Under the pieces are notes generated by a model that saw nothing but the letters and a program-made list of their open reading frames with translations, had not been told where the DNA came from and did not search any database. This document shows, piece after piece, positions 7,316 to 12,954 of a stretch of DNA of 12,954 nt (positions are counted from its first letter, which is position 1; every line of letters starts with the position of its first letter). Source of the DNA: JAYTQG01 sp043746815 (lineage in GTDB: Bacteria; Actinomycetota; Thermoleophilia; Miltoncostaeales; Miltoncostaeaceae); contig JAYTQG010000017.1 in the NCBI GenBank assembly GCA_043746815.1, positions 1-12,954 on the forward strand, written 5' to 3'. A program made the translations under genes and the position numbers.

Positions 7316-9696
7316 CCGTTCCTCTTGTGTTGGGGGCGTTCTGCGGGAAGGCGCTTCGACGCGGTCGGGCGCGCGACATTGAAGGAGCTGACACCAAGTG
7401 GCTTCGGCGCGTAGCCACGCGCTTTGCCCCAATAGGGCCATACCTGCCAGTAGTACTTCTGGTCGACCTTCAGGACGGACCGCGGTACCTTGATGCTCTG
7501 GCCGGTCGGGAAGACCGAGTAGACCTTCGCTCCGCCCTCATCGAAGATCTGGACGTTGAACAGTTCCGCCAGCCTGCCCGAGCGGTAGCGCCACTGGAGG
7601 GTTCCTGTCCCAAGGCGAACGGGCCTCCCGGCCTTGGGGTAGAGCGGGCCGAACGTCGGGATCTTCGGCTTCTTCGCGGTTACCTTTGTGGCCGTTTTGG
7701 TCGCATTCACCGATGGTTTGCCGGTGCTCTTGATCCGTGGGATCGAAGAATTCGCCGTCTTGAAGACCGCGAAGTTCGCGAGCTCAGAGTTTGGCCCCTG
7801 GTTTCCGGCGGCGTCGGTCTGCGCCACCTTAAAGGTGTAGAGACCACCGTCAAGTTTGGGGAGCTTCACCGACGTCTCGCGTGTCGTGACCGGACCCTTG
7901 ATCGTGAGGTCGCCGAAACCGACAATCCATGAGTAGCTCCCGCCGGGTTCGCCCTGCCACGAGAACACGGCCTCGGTGTCGCCGCCCTCACTGGAGGGCT
8001 TGGTGAGGATCTTGGGGGCGCTCGGGACCACACGGTCCAGCCGGAACGACGTGCTCGACGCGCCGGACAGGTTTCCTGCGGGGCTCGTCGTTGTCGCGGA
8101 CAGGGTGTAATCCCCGTCCGGCAGCGTGCCGAGGCTCGGTTGGAGGGGAGAGACGCCGTCGCCCTGGACCGCCTTCGGGCCGGTGAGTGTCCATTGAATC
8201 TTCTGCCCGGCAATGCTGGTGATCGTGACCGTCGGCACGCGGTTGGTGGAACCAGGAATCGGGCCAATGTCCGGAGGGTTCGGGGCGAGGCGATCAAGCT
8301 TGAAGATCCGCACCAAGGGGTCGGATTCGTTGCCCGCGCGGTCGGTGATCCATGCGCGCAGCGTGTGGCTGCCATCGCCAAGGCCCACGGTCGAAAACGA
8401 CGGTCCGACGAGAATTGGTGCGTCATCGAGCTGCCAACGCGAGCTGACAACGGGCTCTCCGCCCCCGCCGATGGTGCCCGTCGGCGGTCTGTTGACGATC
8501 GTTGCGAGGTCCGGTGTCAGCGTCGGGATCGTTGGCTTTTGGCGGTCAAGGGTGAACAGACGCACCGCGTACGCACTCTTGTTCCCAGCCACGTCAACGA
8601 GGCGCGCCTTCAGCGTGTAGGCGCCATCCGCGAGCGTGCCAAGGTCGACCGTCTGGGTTACTCCGGCGACGGGTGTTGGTCCCTCCAGAATCCAGTCATA
8701 GGTCTCCTGCGAGCCGGGGCCAGCGCCTGCTCCACCGAGCGTGAATGTCGGTATCACCTTCGTGAACGTTCCGTCCGCCACTCCACCGCCGATCGTTGGC
8801 ACGGCTGGGACGGTGGTATCGAGGGTGAAGTGACTCGTCACGGGCGCCGACACGCGTCCGTTGATGGCCTGAGTGGCGGTGAAGGTATAGGTCCCGTCTG
8901 CACCGGTGAGGGCGAGTGCCGCCGCGTCCCCGCCGCCAGTGAAGTTCGAGGGTCCAGCGAAGTTCCAGGTGCGGTCCGCGGCCGCAGGTGCGCCGTTTGC
9001 GCCGAGCGTGAACGTGGGACGCTGTCCGACAACCGCATTGTCTGCCGGTCCGCCGGTGATAGACGGCGCGGGCGGAGCCACCAACTGAAACGGAACCACC
9101 GTGGGAAAGGAGAGGTTCCCGGCCGCGTCCTTCGCGGTCGCGGAAAACGAGTAGCTCGCGACTGGCGCGGTCGCCGTTTGCGCCGCGGTTGGGCCATTCC
9201 CGGCCTGCCCACCGAAGTTCCAGTCGTACGTGACGCCACCCTCAGAGTCGTTCAGCGTGAACGTTGGGGCGAACAGGAGCGCGCCAAGCACGGCTGGTGT
9301 CACCACTGGCGCGGGGGGTCGCGTGTGATCGTAGGTGGTTGTCTTCGCGGCCCAAGGCCCAGCGTTGCCTGGGACCGCATCGGTGGCACGAACCTTGAAG
9401 CAGTGCGCTCCATCTGCAGGGGGCGTCAATGAACGAATCAGCGCCGCCGTGGTTCCAGACACGACGACCGGATCAGAGGCACCGCAGACCCCGGGCGCGA
9501 ATTCGTATTCGTAGAGCGTTGCGCCAGCCACCGCGGTCCACGAGGCGACGTAGGGCGAGAGGTTCGTCAGGGTCGGCGCCGTGATCGTGGTCGCGCCGAG
9601 CACTCCGAGTGCCGGAGTCGCCGTTGCGCCGACGACCATGCACGCGGCTAACGCGAGCCTGCGGAGCGTGAAGCGGGGGGCAACACATCTGGACAC
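7312..9696 (-). CDS. Large secreted Ig/Fn3-like repeat protein
   Basis: A 794-residue exported protein. The signal peptide is about 1-31 (LRRLALAACMVVGATATPALG). Domain 1 (about 35-125) is Fn3-like with a likely disulfide pair Cys71/Cys99. It is followed by repeated beta-sandwich modules of roughly 80-100 residues, with boundaries near 126, 208, 298, 388, 471 and 557. Modules typically carry a DG-x-Y/H-T-hydrophobic strand, a D-x-A-G-N turn and an F-x-L-D-R/T-x-x-P linker, as in bacterial Ig-like repeats. A Lys/Thr-rich linker (about 655-680) leads to a distinct C-terminal domain (about 683-775) with aromatic strands LQWRYRSGRLAELFNVQIFD and KYYWQVWPYWG. The tail is basic. No C-terminal membrane helix or LPXTG motif is present, so it is probably released or wall-bound by its domains. 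The likely role is scaffold or adhesin; no catalytic motif is seen. GTG at 9696 is set by GGAGG 7 bases upstream. It leads a three-gene unit with both phosphatases. Confidence 0.9.
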   Translation of the reverse strand: MSRCVAPRFTLRRLALAACMVVGATATPALGVLGATTITAPTLTNLSPYVASWTAVAGATLYEYEFAPGVCGASDPVVVSGTTAALIRSLTPPADGAHCFKVRATDAVPGNAGPWAAKTTTYDHTRPPAPVVTPAVLGALLFAPTFTLNDSEGGVTYDWNFGGQAGNGPTAAQTATAPVASYSFSATAKDAAGNLSFPTVVPFQLVAPPAPSITGGPADNAVVGQRPTFTLGANGAPAAADRTWNFAGPSNFTGGGDAAALALTGADGTYTFTATQAINGRVSAPVTSHFTLDTTVPAVPTIGGGVADGTFTKVIPTFTLGGAGAGPGSQETYDWILEGPTPVAGVTQTVDLGTLADGAYTLKARLVDVAGNKSAYAVRLFTLDRQKPTIPTLTPDLATIVNRPPTGTIGGGGEPVVSSRWQLDDAPILVGPSFSTVGLGDGSHTLRAWITDRAGNESDPLVRIFKLDRLAPNPPDIGPIPGSTNRVPTVTITSIAGQKIQWTLTGPKAVQGDGVSPLQPSLGTLPDGDYTLSATTTSPAGNLSGASSTSFRLDRVVPSAPKILTKPSSEGGDTEAVFSWQGEPGGSYSWIVGFGDLTIKGPVTTRETSVKLPKLDGGLYTFKVAQTDAAGNQGPNSELANFAVFKTANSSIPRIKSTGKPSVNATKTATKVTAKKPKIPTFGPLYPKAGRPVRLGTGTLQWRYRSGRLAELFNVQIFDEGGAKVYSVFPTGQSIKVPRSVLKVDQKYYWQVWPYWGKARGYAPKPLGVSSFNVARPTASKRLPAERPQHKRNG
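7320..7325 (-). promoter_or_regulatory. Ribosome binding site at the ATGA junction
   Basis: The minus strand reads AGAGGA, four bases, then ATGA, in which the phosphatase ATG (7315-7313) and the Ig-array TGA (7314-7312) overlap. It supports the 7315 start and coupled translation of the two secreted proteins. Confidence 0.7.
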
Positions 9697-9703
9697 TGCC
9701 GAT

Positions 9704-9708
9704 CCTCC
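9704..9708 (-). promoter_or_regulatory. Ribosome binding site fixing the GTG start of the Ig-array gene
   Basis: The minus strand reads GGAGG, seven bases, then GTG at 9696. The frame is open back to an ATG at 9783, but that 29-residue extension is low-complexity Arg/Gly/Ala and would bury the signal peptide. Confidence 0.75.
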
Positions 9709-9744
9709 GCGCGCGCCGCGGGGGGCCGCTGGCGCACCGTTATC

Positions 9745-9760
9745 CCGGCGTCCGTGCCGG
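9745..9760. other. Small perfect inverted repeat between stalk gene and Ig-array gene
   Basis: CCGGC and GCCGG are separated by six bases, in the 136-base gap between the stop of the 9833-11227 gene and the start at 9696. No T-run follows on the minus strand, so a rho-independent terminator is not supported. It could be a weak hairpin or chance in GC-rich DNA. No convincing promoter was seen in the same gap. Confidence 0.25.
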
Positions 9761-9832
9761 CAGCTGGTCATCCTCCCGTGCATTCTGCCGACTTGCGCGG
9801 GCGGATGCCGGATTGGAGGGTATGGCCGTTGA

Positions 9833-11227
9833 TCACGCCCGCCGCAGCGCCAGGATAATCGCGACGATGATGCTCCCCGCGGCGGTGAGCGTCGCCAGTT
9901 CGTAGCGGTACCGATTGAGGCCTGGGAGCAGCGCGCGCATGAACCGAATGCGCATCAGGAGGGTCAACAGACCTGCCAGGACGGTGACGCCAATGAGTGC
10001 CCAGGTGGCGATGCGTGAATAGCGCTCGCCTGAGGACGACTTCGGTGCCGGTCCGGGTTTTCCGTTTACCGTGATGGGCGGGATTGGCGTTGTCGTCGTT
10101 GGGCCTTTGGTCGTTGGGCCTGTGGTGGTCGGGCCGGTGGTTGTTGGGCCTGTGGTTGTTGGACCGATCGGCGTGGGCCCAGTAGTCGGGCCAGTCGTCT
10201 TGGGACCCCCATTCGTGGGGCCAGTCGTTGTGGGGCCTACCGTCGTCGGACCCGTCGTGGTGCCGGGGCTCTTGGCACCATTTGGACCAGCCCCGCTGTT
10301 GGTGCCGACGGTGGGTGTGATCACACCGCCTGGGCCACCTCCAGTTGTCCCGCCGCCGCCATTGGTTCCAACCGTTGGTCCTCGAGTTCCGCTGCCGCTG
10401 GGGGATGAACCCGGTGCTCCACTCGTCGCCTGCGGAAACTTGGGGTAAGGGACACTCGGAATGATCGGCAGGGTGCCTGGGCGAGCGGGACCGGGATGCC
10501 CAGCGCCCGTGACTTTCGGAGGACGGCTCGTTGCCGGGCCGACACGGAAGAAGTCGGAAATCGCTGGTTGGGAGCGGACACCCGCCGCGTCGACGGACCA
10601 AACCCGGAGGCGGTGGTTTCCGACGGCGACGCCTCTGAGGTCAACGGTCGTTCCCGTTGTCGTGGGACCGCGATCGACCTGCCACTGGATGCTGCCGCCC
10701 GGCTCCACGGGGCTCACGACGCTCACGACCGGCGGCCGCTTCGTCACCTCTGGCACGAGTGGTGCGATCCGGGGCGTTGCTGGGTGTGAGATGGGTGCGG
10801 GGGCGACGCTTCCGGCTGGCAGCGGCGCGACTGGCGCTGGAATCAGCGGGCGGCCGTCGAGCGGGAGCGTCGCGTAGTCGCTCGCGACGCTGCCATCGGC
10901 GGTCTGAAAGATGGAACGGACCCGGAAGTAGCCGCCACCCGAGCTGGGAGCAGGGGCGCTGAACGAGGTCGCCGTCTCTGAGGACAGGCTGTCATCAGGA
11001 ACGGAGTCGGCACTGTCGGTGAGTCCACCCTGATACGCGATCGTGCCGCCCGACGCCGGAGACACCGCGGGCCAGGAAACTGTGACGGTCTCAGCGCCGA
11101 CGGCAGAGGTGAGGGACGGCGTTGGCGCAAGCGGTGGGGCGGCGACTGCCTGGACGGCGAACACGGTGGCGCCTGCGAGCACAGTTGAGGAGGCCAAACC
11201 GCGCCGTATGCGGTGAAGATCAGTCAC
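9833..11227 (-). CDS. Exported stalk protein: Fn3-like domains, Gly-Pro-Thr repeats and C-terminal membrane hairpin
   Basis: A 464-residue protein of unrecognised family. The signal peptide is about 1-30 (ASSTVLAGATVFAVQAVAA). Residues about 35-123 are Fn3-like (ETVTVSWPAVSPASGG, GGYFRVRSIFQTADGS). A proline-rich spacer follows, and a second beta-sandwich occupies about 165-229 (GSIQWQVDRG, GNHRLRVWSVDAAG). Residues 240-400 are low complexity: Gly/Pro/Ser with PTVGTN twice, then a GPTTT array (322-380). The C-terminus has two helices (about 406-426 and 445-461) joined by a basic loop RIRFMRALLPGLNRYRYE, placing that loop in the cytoplasm and the stalk outside. This looks like a wall-spanning anchored protein. 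The start is GTG at 11227, with no strong Shine-Dalgarno sequence. The neighbour upstream shares the same plan without recognisable sequence identity in the stalk. Function is unknown; a sensor, polysaccharide-binding or structural role is possible. Confidence 0.87.
   Translation of the reverse strand: MTDLHRIRRGLASSTVLAGATVFAVQAVAAPPLAPTPSLTSAVGAETVTVSWPAVSPASGGTIAYQGGLTDSADSVPDDSLSSETATSFSAPAPSSGGGYFRVRSIFQTADGSVASDYATLPLDGRPLIPAPVAPLPAGSVAPAPISHPATPRIAPLVPEVTKRPPVVSVVSPVEPGGSIQWQVDRGPTTTGTTVDLRGVAVGNHRLRVWSVDAAGVRSQPAISDFFRVGPATSRPPKVTGAGHPGPARPGTLPIIPSVPYPKFPQATSGAPGSSPSGSGTRGPTVGTNGGGGTTGGGPGGVITPTVGTNSGAGPNGAKSPGTTTGPTTVGPTTTGPTNGGPKTTGPTTGPTPIGPTTTGPTTTGPTTTGPTTKGPTTTTPIPPITVNGKPGPAPKSSSGERYSRIATWALIGVTVLAGLLTLLMRIRFMRALLPGLNRYRYELATLTAAGSIIVAIILALRRA
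10088..10264 (-). repeat. Degenerate 15-base tandem repeat encoding the Gly-Pro-Thr stalk
   Basis: Roughly 12 imperfect copies of a 15-base unit encode variants of G-P-T-T-T (with T-V, N-G, K-T and P-I replacements). The array is in frame, so gain or loss of units would change stalk length without a frameshift. It lies between the beta-sandwich domains and the membrane hairpin. Confidence 0.85.
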
Positions 11228-11270
11228 GAGCTACCCAACGTCCAATCGCCGAGGTTCCGGTCGAAATAGA

Positions 11271-11287
11271 GTTTTCGGCGTTTTCGG
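11271..11287. repeat. Tandem direct repeat GTTTTCGG x2 upstream of the stalk gene
   Basis: Two identical 8-base copies separated by one base (9-base period) lie about 45-60 bases upstream of the GTG start at 11227, in the 120-base gap between the two stalk genes. They may be an operator or part of a promoter; no clear -35/-10 pair was found in this gap. A short run of A/T in otherwise GC-rich DNA makes them stand out. Confidence 0.35.
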
Positions 11288-11347
11288 TGCCCGGGCAACC
11301 GACCCAGGTCGAGGGTCCCCACGCCGAAAGGATGGCTTCGGGTCCGT

Positions 11348-12052
11348 CTAGAGCGAGACGAGAATCAGCAAAATCACGAGTCCGCTGATCGCAAGCGCAA
11401 TCAGTTCCGGCCGACGCCGAGCCACTTTGGCCGCCTGCCGGGGGCGAAGGATCATCTGGGCGCCCGGGACGGCCGGGATCAGAGCGAGTGCTGCGGCCCC
11501 GAGCGTCGTGAGTAGGAGGAGGACCAAGGCGAGGTTGGCGGGCACCGAACGGCCGCTACCGGCGGGTCCTGAGTCGGTCCCGACCGACGGACCGCCCGCG
11601 ACGGCACCAGTGGGCAGCGCCGGGTTGGGCTGGGTTGCGGTCTTCGATGGCGTCGCATTCGGGGGCGACGCAACGGCCGTGGTGGCGGTCGACGTTACCG
11701 AAGTCCGGCCGACCGCGGGCTTAGGCGGCTTTGGATTCGGCTTGGTGGGCTTCGGCTTGGCGGGCTTCGGCTTGGCGGGCTTCGGCTGCAGCACCGGCGG
11801 TTTTGCTTGAGGAACGACTCCGCGCGTGACGGTCGGTGTGACCGTCCGCGGCGACGAGGGCTGCGGTGTGACGCGCGGCGTGTTCCTTGATGGGCTCGGT
11901 GCGCGCTGGACCGGGGCCGATGGCGGCGCGGGAGCGGGCCGTGACGTCGGTGGCGTGTCAGGCCCCCCGAGTACCGCTGCCGCGGCCGTAGACCCACCAA
12001 ACGACGCGACAGCGGCAACCGTCGCCACCCGCACCAAACACGCCGCTCGCAT
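11348..12052 (-). CDS. Exported Pro/Lys-rich stalk protein with C-terminal membrane hairpin
   Basis: A 234-residue protein of unrecognised family. The signal peptide is about 1-26 (LVRVATVAAVASFGGSTAAAA). Residues 30-170 are almost entirely Pro, Ser, Thr, Ala and Lys with no folded domain, including a PKPAK array at 90-104 extended by KPNPKPPKP, the kind of cationic proline-rich rod seen in wall-spanning proteins. Two helices follow (about 172-194, LALVLLLLTTLGAAALALIPA; about 216-233, LIALAISGLVILLILVSL) with a basic loop (MILRPRQAAKVARRRPE) between them, so the rod faces outward. ATG at 12052 starts the signal peptide; the open frame runs on to 12307 but the extra 85 residues read as non-coding. 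The gene is divergent from the Wzz-like gene and shares the hairpin plan with the next gene 120 bases downstream. TonB-like rods also carry Pro-Lys repeats, but the topology here is reversed. Confidence 0.85.
   Translation of the reverse strand: MRAACLVRVATVAAVASFGGSTAAAAVLGGPDTPPTSRPAPAPPSAPVQRAPSPSRNTPRVTPQPSSPRTVTPTVTRGVVPQAKPPVLQPKPAKPKPAKPKPTKPNPKPPKPAVGRTSVTSTATTAVASPPNATPSKTATQPNPALPTGAVAGGPSVGTDSGPAGSGRSVPANLALVLLLLTTLGAAALALIPAVPGAQMILRPRQAAKVARRRPELIALAISGLVILLILVSL
11741..11785 (-). repeat. Three 15-base tandem repeats encoding PKPAK/PKPTK
   Basis: Two identical copies (11756-11770 and 11771-11785) and one differing by a single base (11741-11755) lie in frame within the Pro/Lys rod. 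The near identity at DNA level suggests recent expansion or slippage. Confidence 0.85.
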
Positions 12053-12155
12053 TGAATCTCTCAGCAGTCTCTCCGTGACATGAGGCGCGCAGAGCCCACC
12101 GCGCAGACCGTTATCTTCGCTGATCTTGCGGGCGAGCGCGCCTCGACTATCGGGG

Positions 12156-12184
12156 AGTTTGCCTCCGCGCATTGGGAGGGTCAA
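12156..12184 (-). promoter_or_regulatory. Candidate promoter for the minus-strand envelope genes
   Basis: On the minus strand TTGACC (12184-12179) is followed after exactly 17 bases by CAAACT (12161-12156). The -35 element is good and the -10 element weak (three of six). It lies about 104 bases before the ATG at 12052. Confidence 0.3.
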
Positions 12185-12279
12185 CCAGTGCCCTTGGCAA
12201 TGGAACCGAGGTCGCGGGCCCCCTACCGTGACCTCAACCACCGGACCCGACCTACGTGTGCCCACCACGAACCCCTGCT

Positions 12280-12285
12280 TATACT
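12280..12285 (+). promoter_or_regulatory. Candidate -10 element for the Wzz-like gene
   Basis: TATACT is the best -10 match on the plus strand in the gap, with TG two bases upstream. No TTGACA-like -35 sits at normal spacing, so this would be an extended -10 or activator-dependent promoter. It lies about 65 bases before the ATG at 12350. Confidence 0.3.
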
Positions 12286-12349
12286 CGTGTGCGCCGTGGG
12301 TCGCCACGTTCGCGGCCAGCCGACAACCTCGCCACCCCGGGATGATCCG

Positions 12350-12954
12350 ATGACGAATTTCCAGCTTCAGCTTGACCGTGTCCGCCGTCGCATTTGGCTG
12401 GTCATCGGAATCGCACTCCTCGCGACGATCGCCGCCATCGCGTCGGTCGCTGGAAAGTCGACCACCTACACCGGGTCGGCCACGATCGAGTATCAGACGA
12501 TTAACTCCTCCCCGGACCAGCGCGCCGTCGGATCCCGCGGGATTATCGAAAATCTGAACAAGCCTGAGTATCAGCAGTTCATCAAGGGTGAGCTGAAGAA
12601 GACGGTACCTGGCCAGTTCGGGTTCTTGGCCAGACCACTGGCCCTCAGCCCGTTCATCGAGATTCGTGCAACGTCAACGAGTCCGGCAAATGTCGCCCGG
12701 GCCGCGACGGAGTTCGGGCGCGCGGTCGTCGCGCAACGTGACGCGGAACTATCGGTCGTGGTCGTCGCGAAGCGCAAAGAACTAGATCGACAGATTAGCT
12801 CCCTGAATGAGCAGATCTCGCGGCGGCGGGCCGAGGTCGGGGTACTGAACGCGCCCAACGACGACACGCTCCAATCTCTGCGAAGCCAGCGGGATGAGCT
12901 CGGCAAGTTGCGGATTGCGCCAACGGGCGGGGAATGGAACCTCGCGTTTTCGCA
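12350..12954 (+). CDS. Wzz/chain-length-determinant-type polysaccharide co-polymerase (5' part, truncated by window edge)
   Basis: The frame from ATG at 12350 stays open to the right edge, giving 201 residues with no stop. A short basic N-terminus (FQLQLDRVRRR) precedes a membrane helix (IWLVIGIALLATIAAIASVAG, about 15-35). It continues as YTGSATIEYQ, typical of the start of the Wzz periplasmic or extracellular domain. IEIRATSTSPANVARAATEFGRAVV (about 102-126) matches the family's strand-helix after the first domain. Residues about 139-188 are heptad-rich and likely coiled coil (KRKELDRQISSLNEQISRRRAEV). Such proteins set polymer length with Wzx/Wzy systems and in Gram-positives often pair with or fuse to a tyrosine kinase; any kinase domain would lie outside the window. 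The ribosome binding site is weak (GGGATGATCCG before ATG). An in-frame GTG at 12296 would add an unsupported 18 residues. Confidence 0.85.
   Translation, partial: MTNFQLQLDRVRRRIWLVIGIALLATIAAIASVAGKSTTYTGSATIEYQTINSSPDQRAVGSRGIIENLNKPEYQQFIKGELKKTVPGQFGFLARPLALSPFIEIRATSTSPANVARAATEFGRAVVAQRDAELSVVVVAKRKELDRQISSLNEQISRRRAEVGVLNAPNDDTLQSLRSQRDELGKLRIAPTGGEWNLAFS

Larger units (their letters stand above)
12053..12349. other. Divergent intergenic region between stalk gene and Wzz-like gene
   Basis: These 297 bases separate two genes transcribed away from each other, so both promoters must lie here unless transcription enters from elsewhere. Frames through it are open on both strands but lack signal peptides, domains or ribosome binding sites. 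Only the two weak promoter candidates listed separately were found. No riboswitch or hairpin with a T-run was recognised. Confidence 0.6.

Noticed and set aside
8140..9432. Plus-strand open frame of 430 residues
   Set aside because: It is antisense to the Ig-array gene, whose repeated modules, signal peptide and ribosome binding site are clear; the plus frame has no recognisable domain.
10071..10448. Plus-strand frame with a striking V-V-V-G-P repeat
   Set aside because: This is the mirror image of the 15-base array encoding Gly-Pro-Thr on the minus strand; no ribosome binding site or export signal supports it.
11288..11345. Possible riboswitch-like segment (GGCAACC...GGTCC with a CGACC-TG-GGTCG inverted repeat)
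   Set aside because: It only superficially recalls a cyclic-di-GMP aptamer on the plus strand; the core consensus is not met and the downstream gene is on the other strand.
12053..12307. N-terminal extension of the Pro/Lys stalk gene
   Set aside because: The extra 85 residues have no domain and would place the signal peptide internally.

Overview
The window is GC-rich DNA with strong G/C bias at third codon positions, several GTG starts preceded by good Shine-Dalgarno sequences, and a high density of exported beta-sandwich proteins. This suggests a high-GC actinobacterium, possibly of the Solirubrobacterales/Thermoleophilia type. That placement is inference from style and gene content. No rRNA, tRNA, CRISPR array, transposase or phage gene was seen.

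Layout. Positions 2-259 hold what looks like the 3' end of an unidentified plus-strand gene. From 276 to 12052 every gene is on the minus strand. In transcription order (right to left) these are: a Pro/Lys-rich exported protein with a C-terminal two-helix membrane hairpin (11348-12052); a second exported protein with Fn3-like domains, a Gly-Pro-Thr repeat stalk and the same kind of hairpin (9833-11227); a 794-residue secreted array of Ig/Fn3-like domains (7312-9696); two tandem paralogous Fn3-purple-acid-phosphatase-like metallophosphoesterases (5657-7315 and 4107-5624); a PLP-dependent aminotransferase of the 2-aminoadipate/MocR-like fold (2972-4063); a small LapA-type two-helix membrane protein (2674-2952); an exported SpoIID-like plus NlpC/P60 peptidoglycan hydrolase (1297-2577); and an exported glutaminase-like-fold protein without an evident nucleophile cysteine (276-1181). 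Divergently, from 12350 to the right edge, runs the start of a Wzz/chain-length-determinant-type polysaccharide co-polymerase.

How the genes may work together. Seven of the eight complete minus-strand genes other than the aminotransferase encode exported or membrane proteins, and they sit back to back with a polysaccharide-export gene. The tightest unit is 9696 to 4107: the Ig-array gene overlaps the first phosphatase gene by ATGA, and the second phosphatase follows after 32 bases. The arrangement suggests an envelope or exopolysaccharide locus: two wall-spanning anchored stalks, a secreted multi-domain scaffold or adhesin, two secreted phosphoesterases and a wall hydrolase beside a polysaccharide polymerisation gene. 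The individual families are recognisable. The combination, and especially the two stalk proteins with a C-terminal membrane hairpin, is not one I recognise as a described system.
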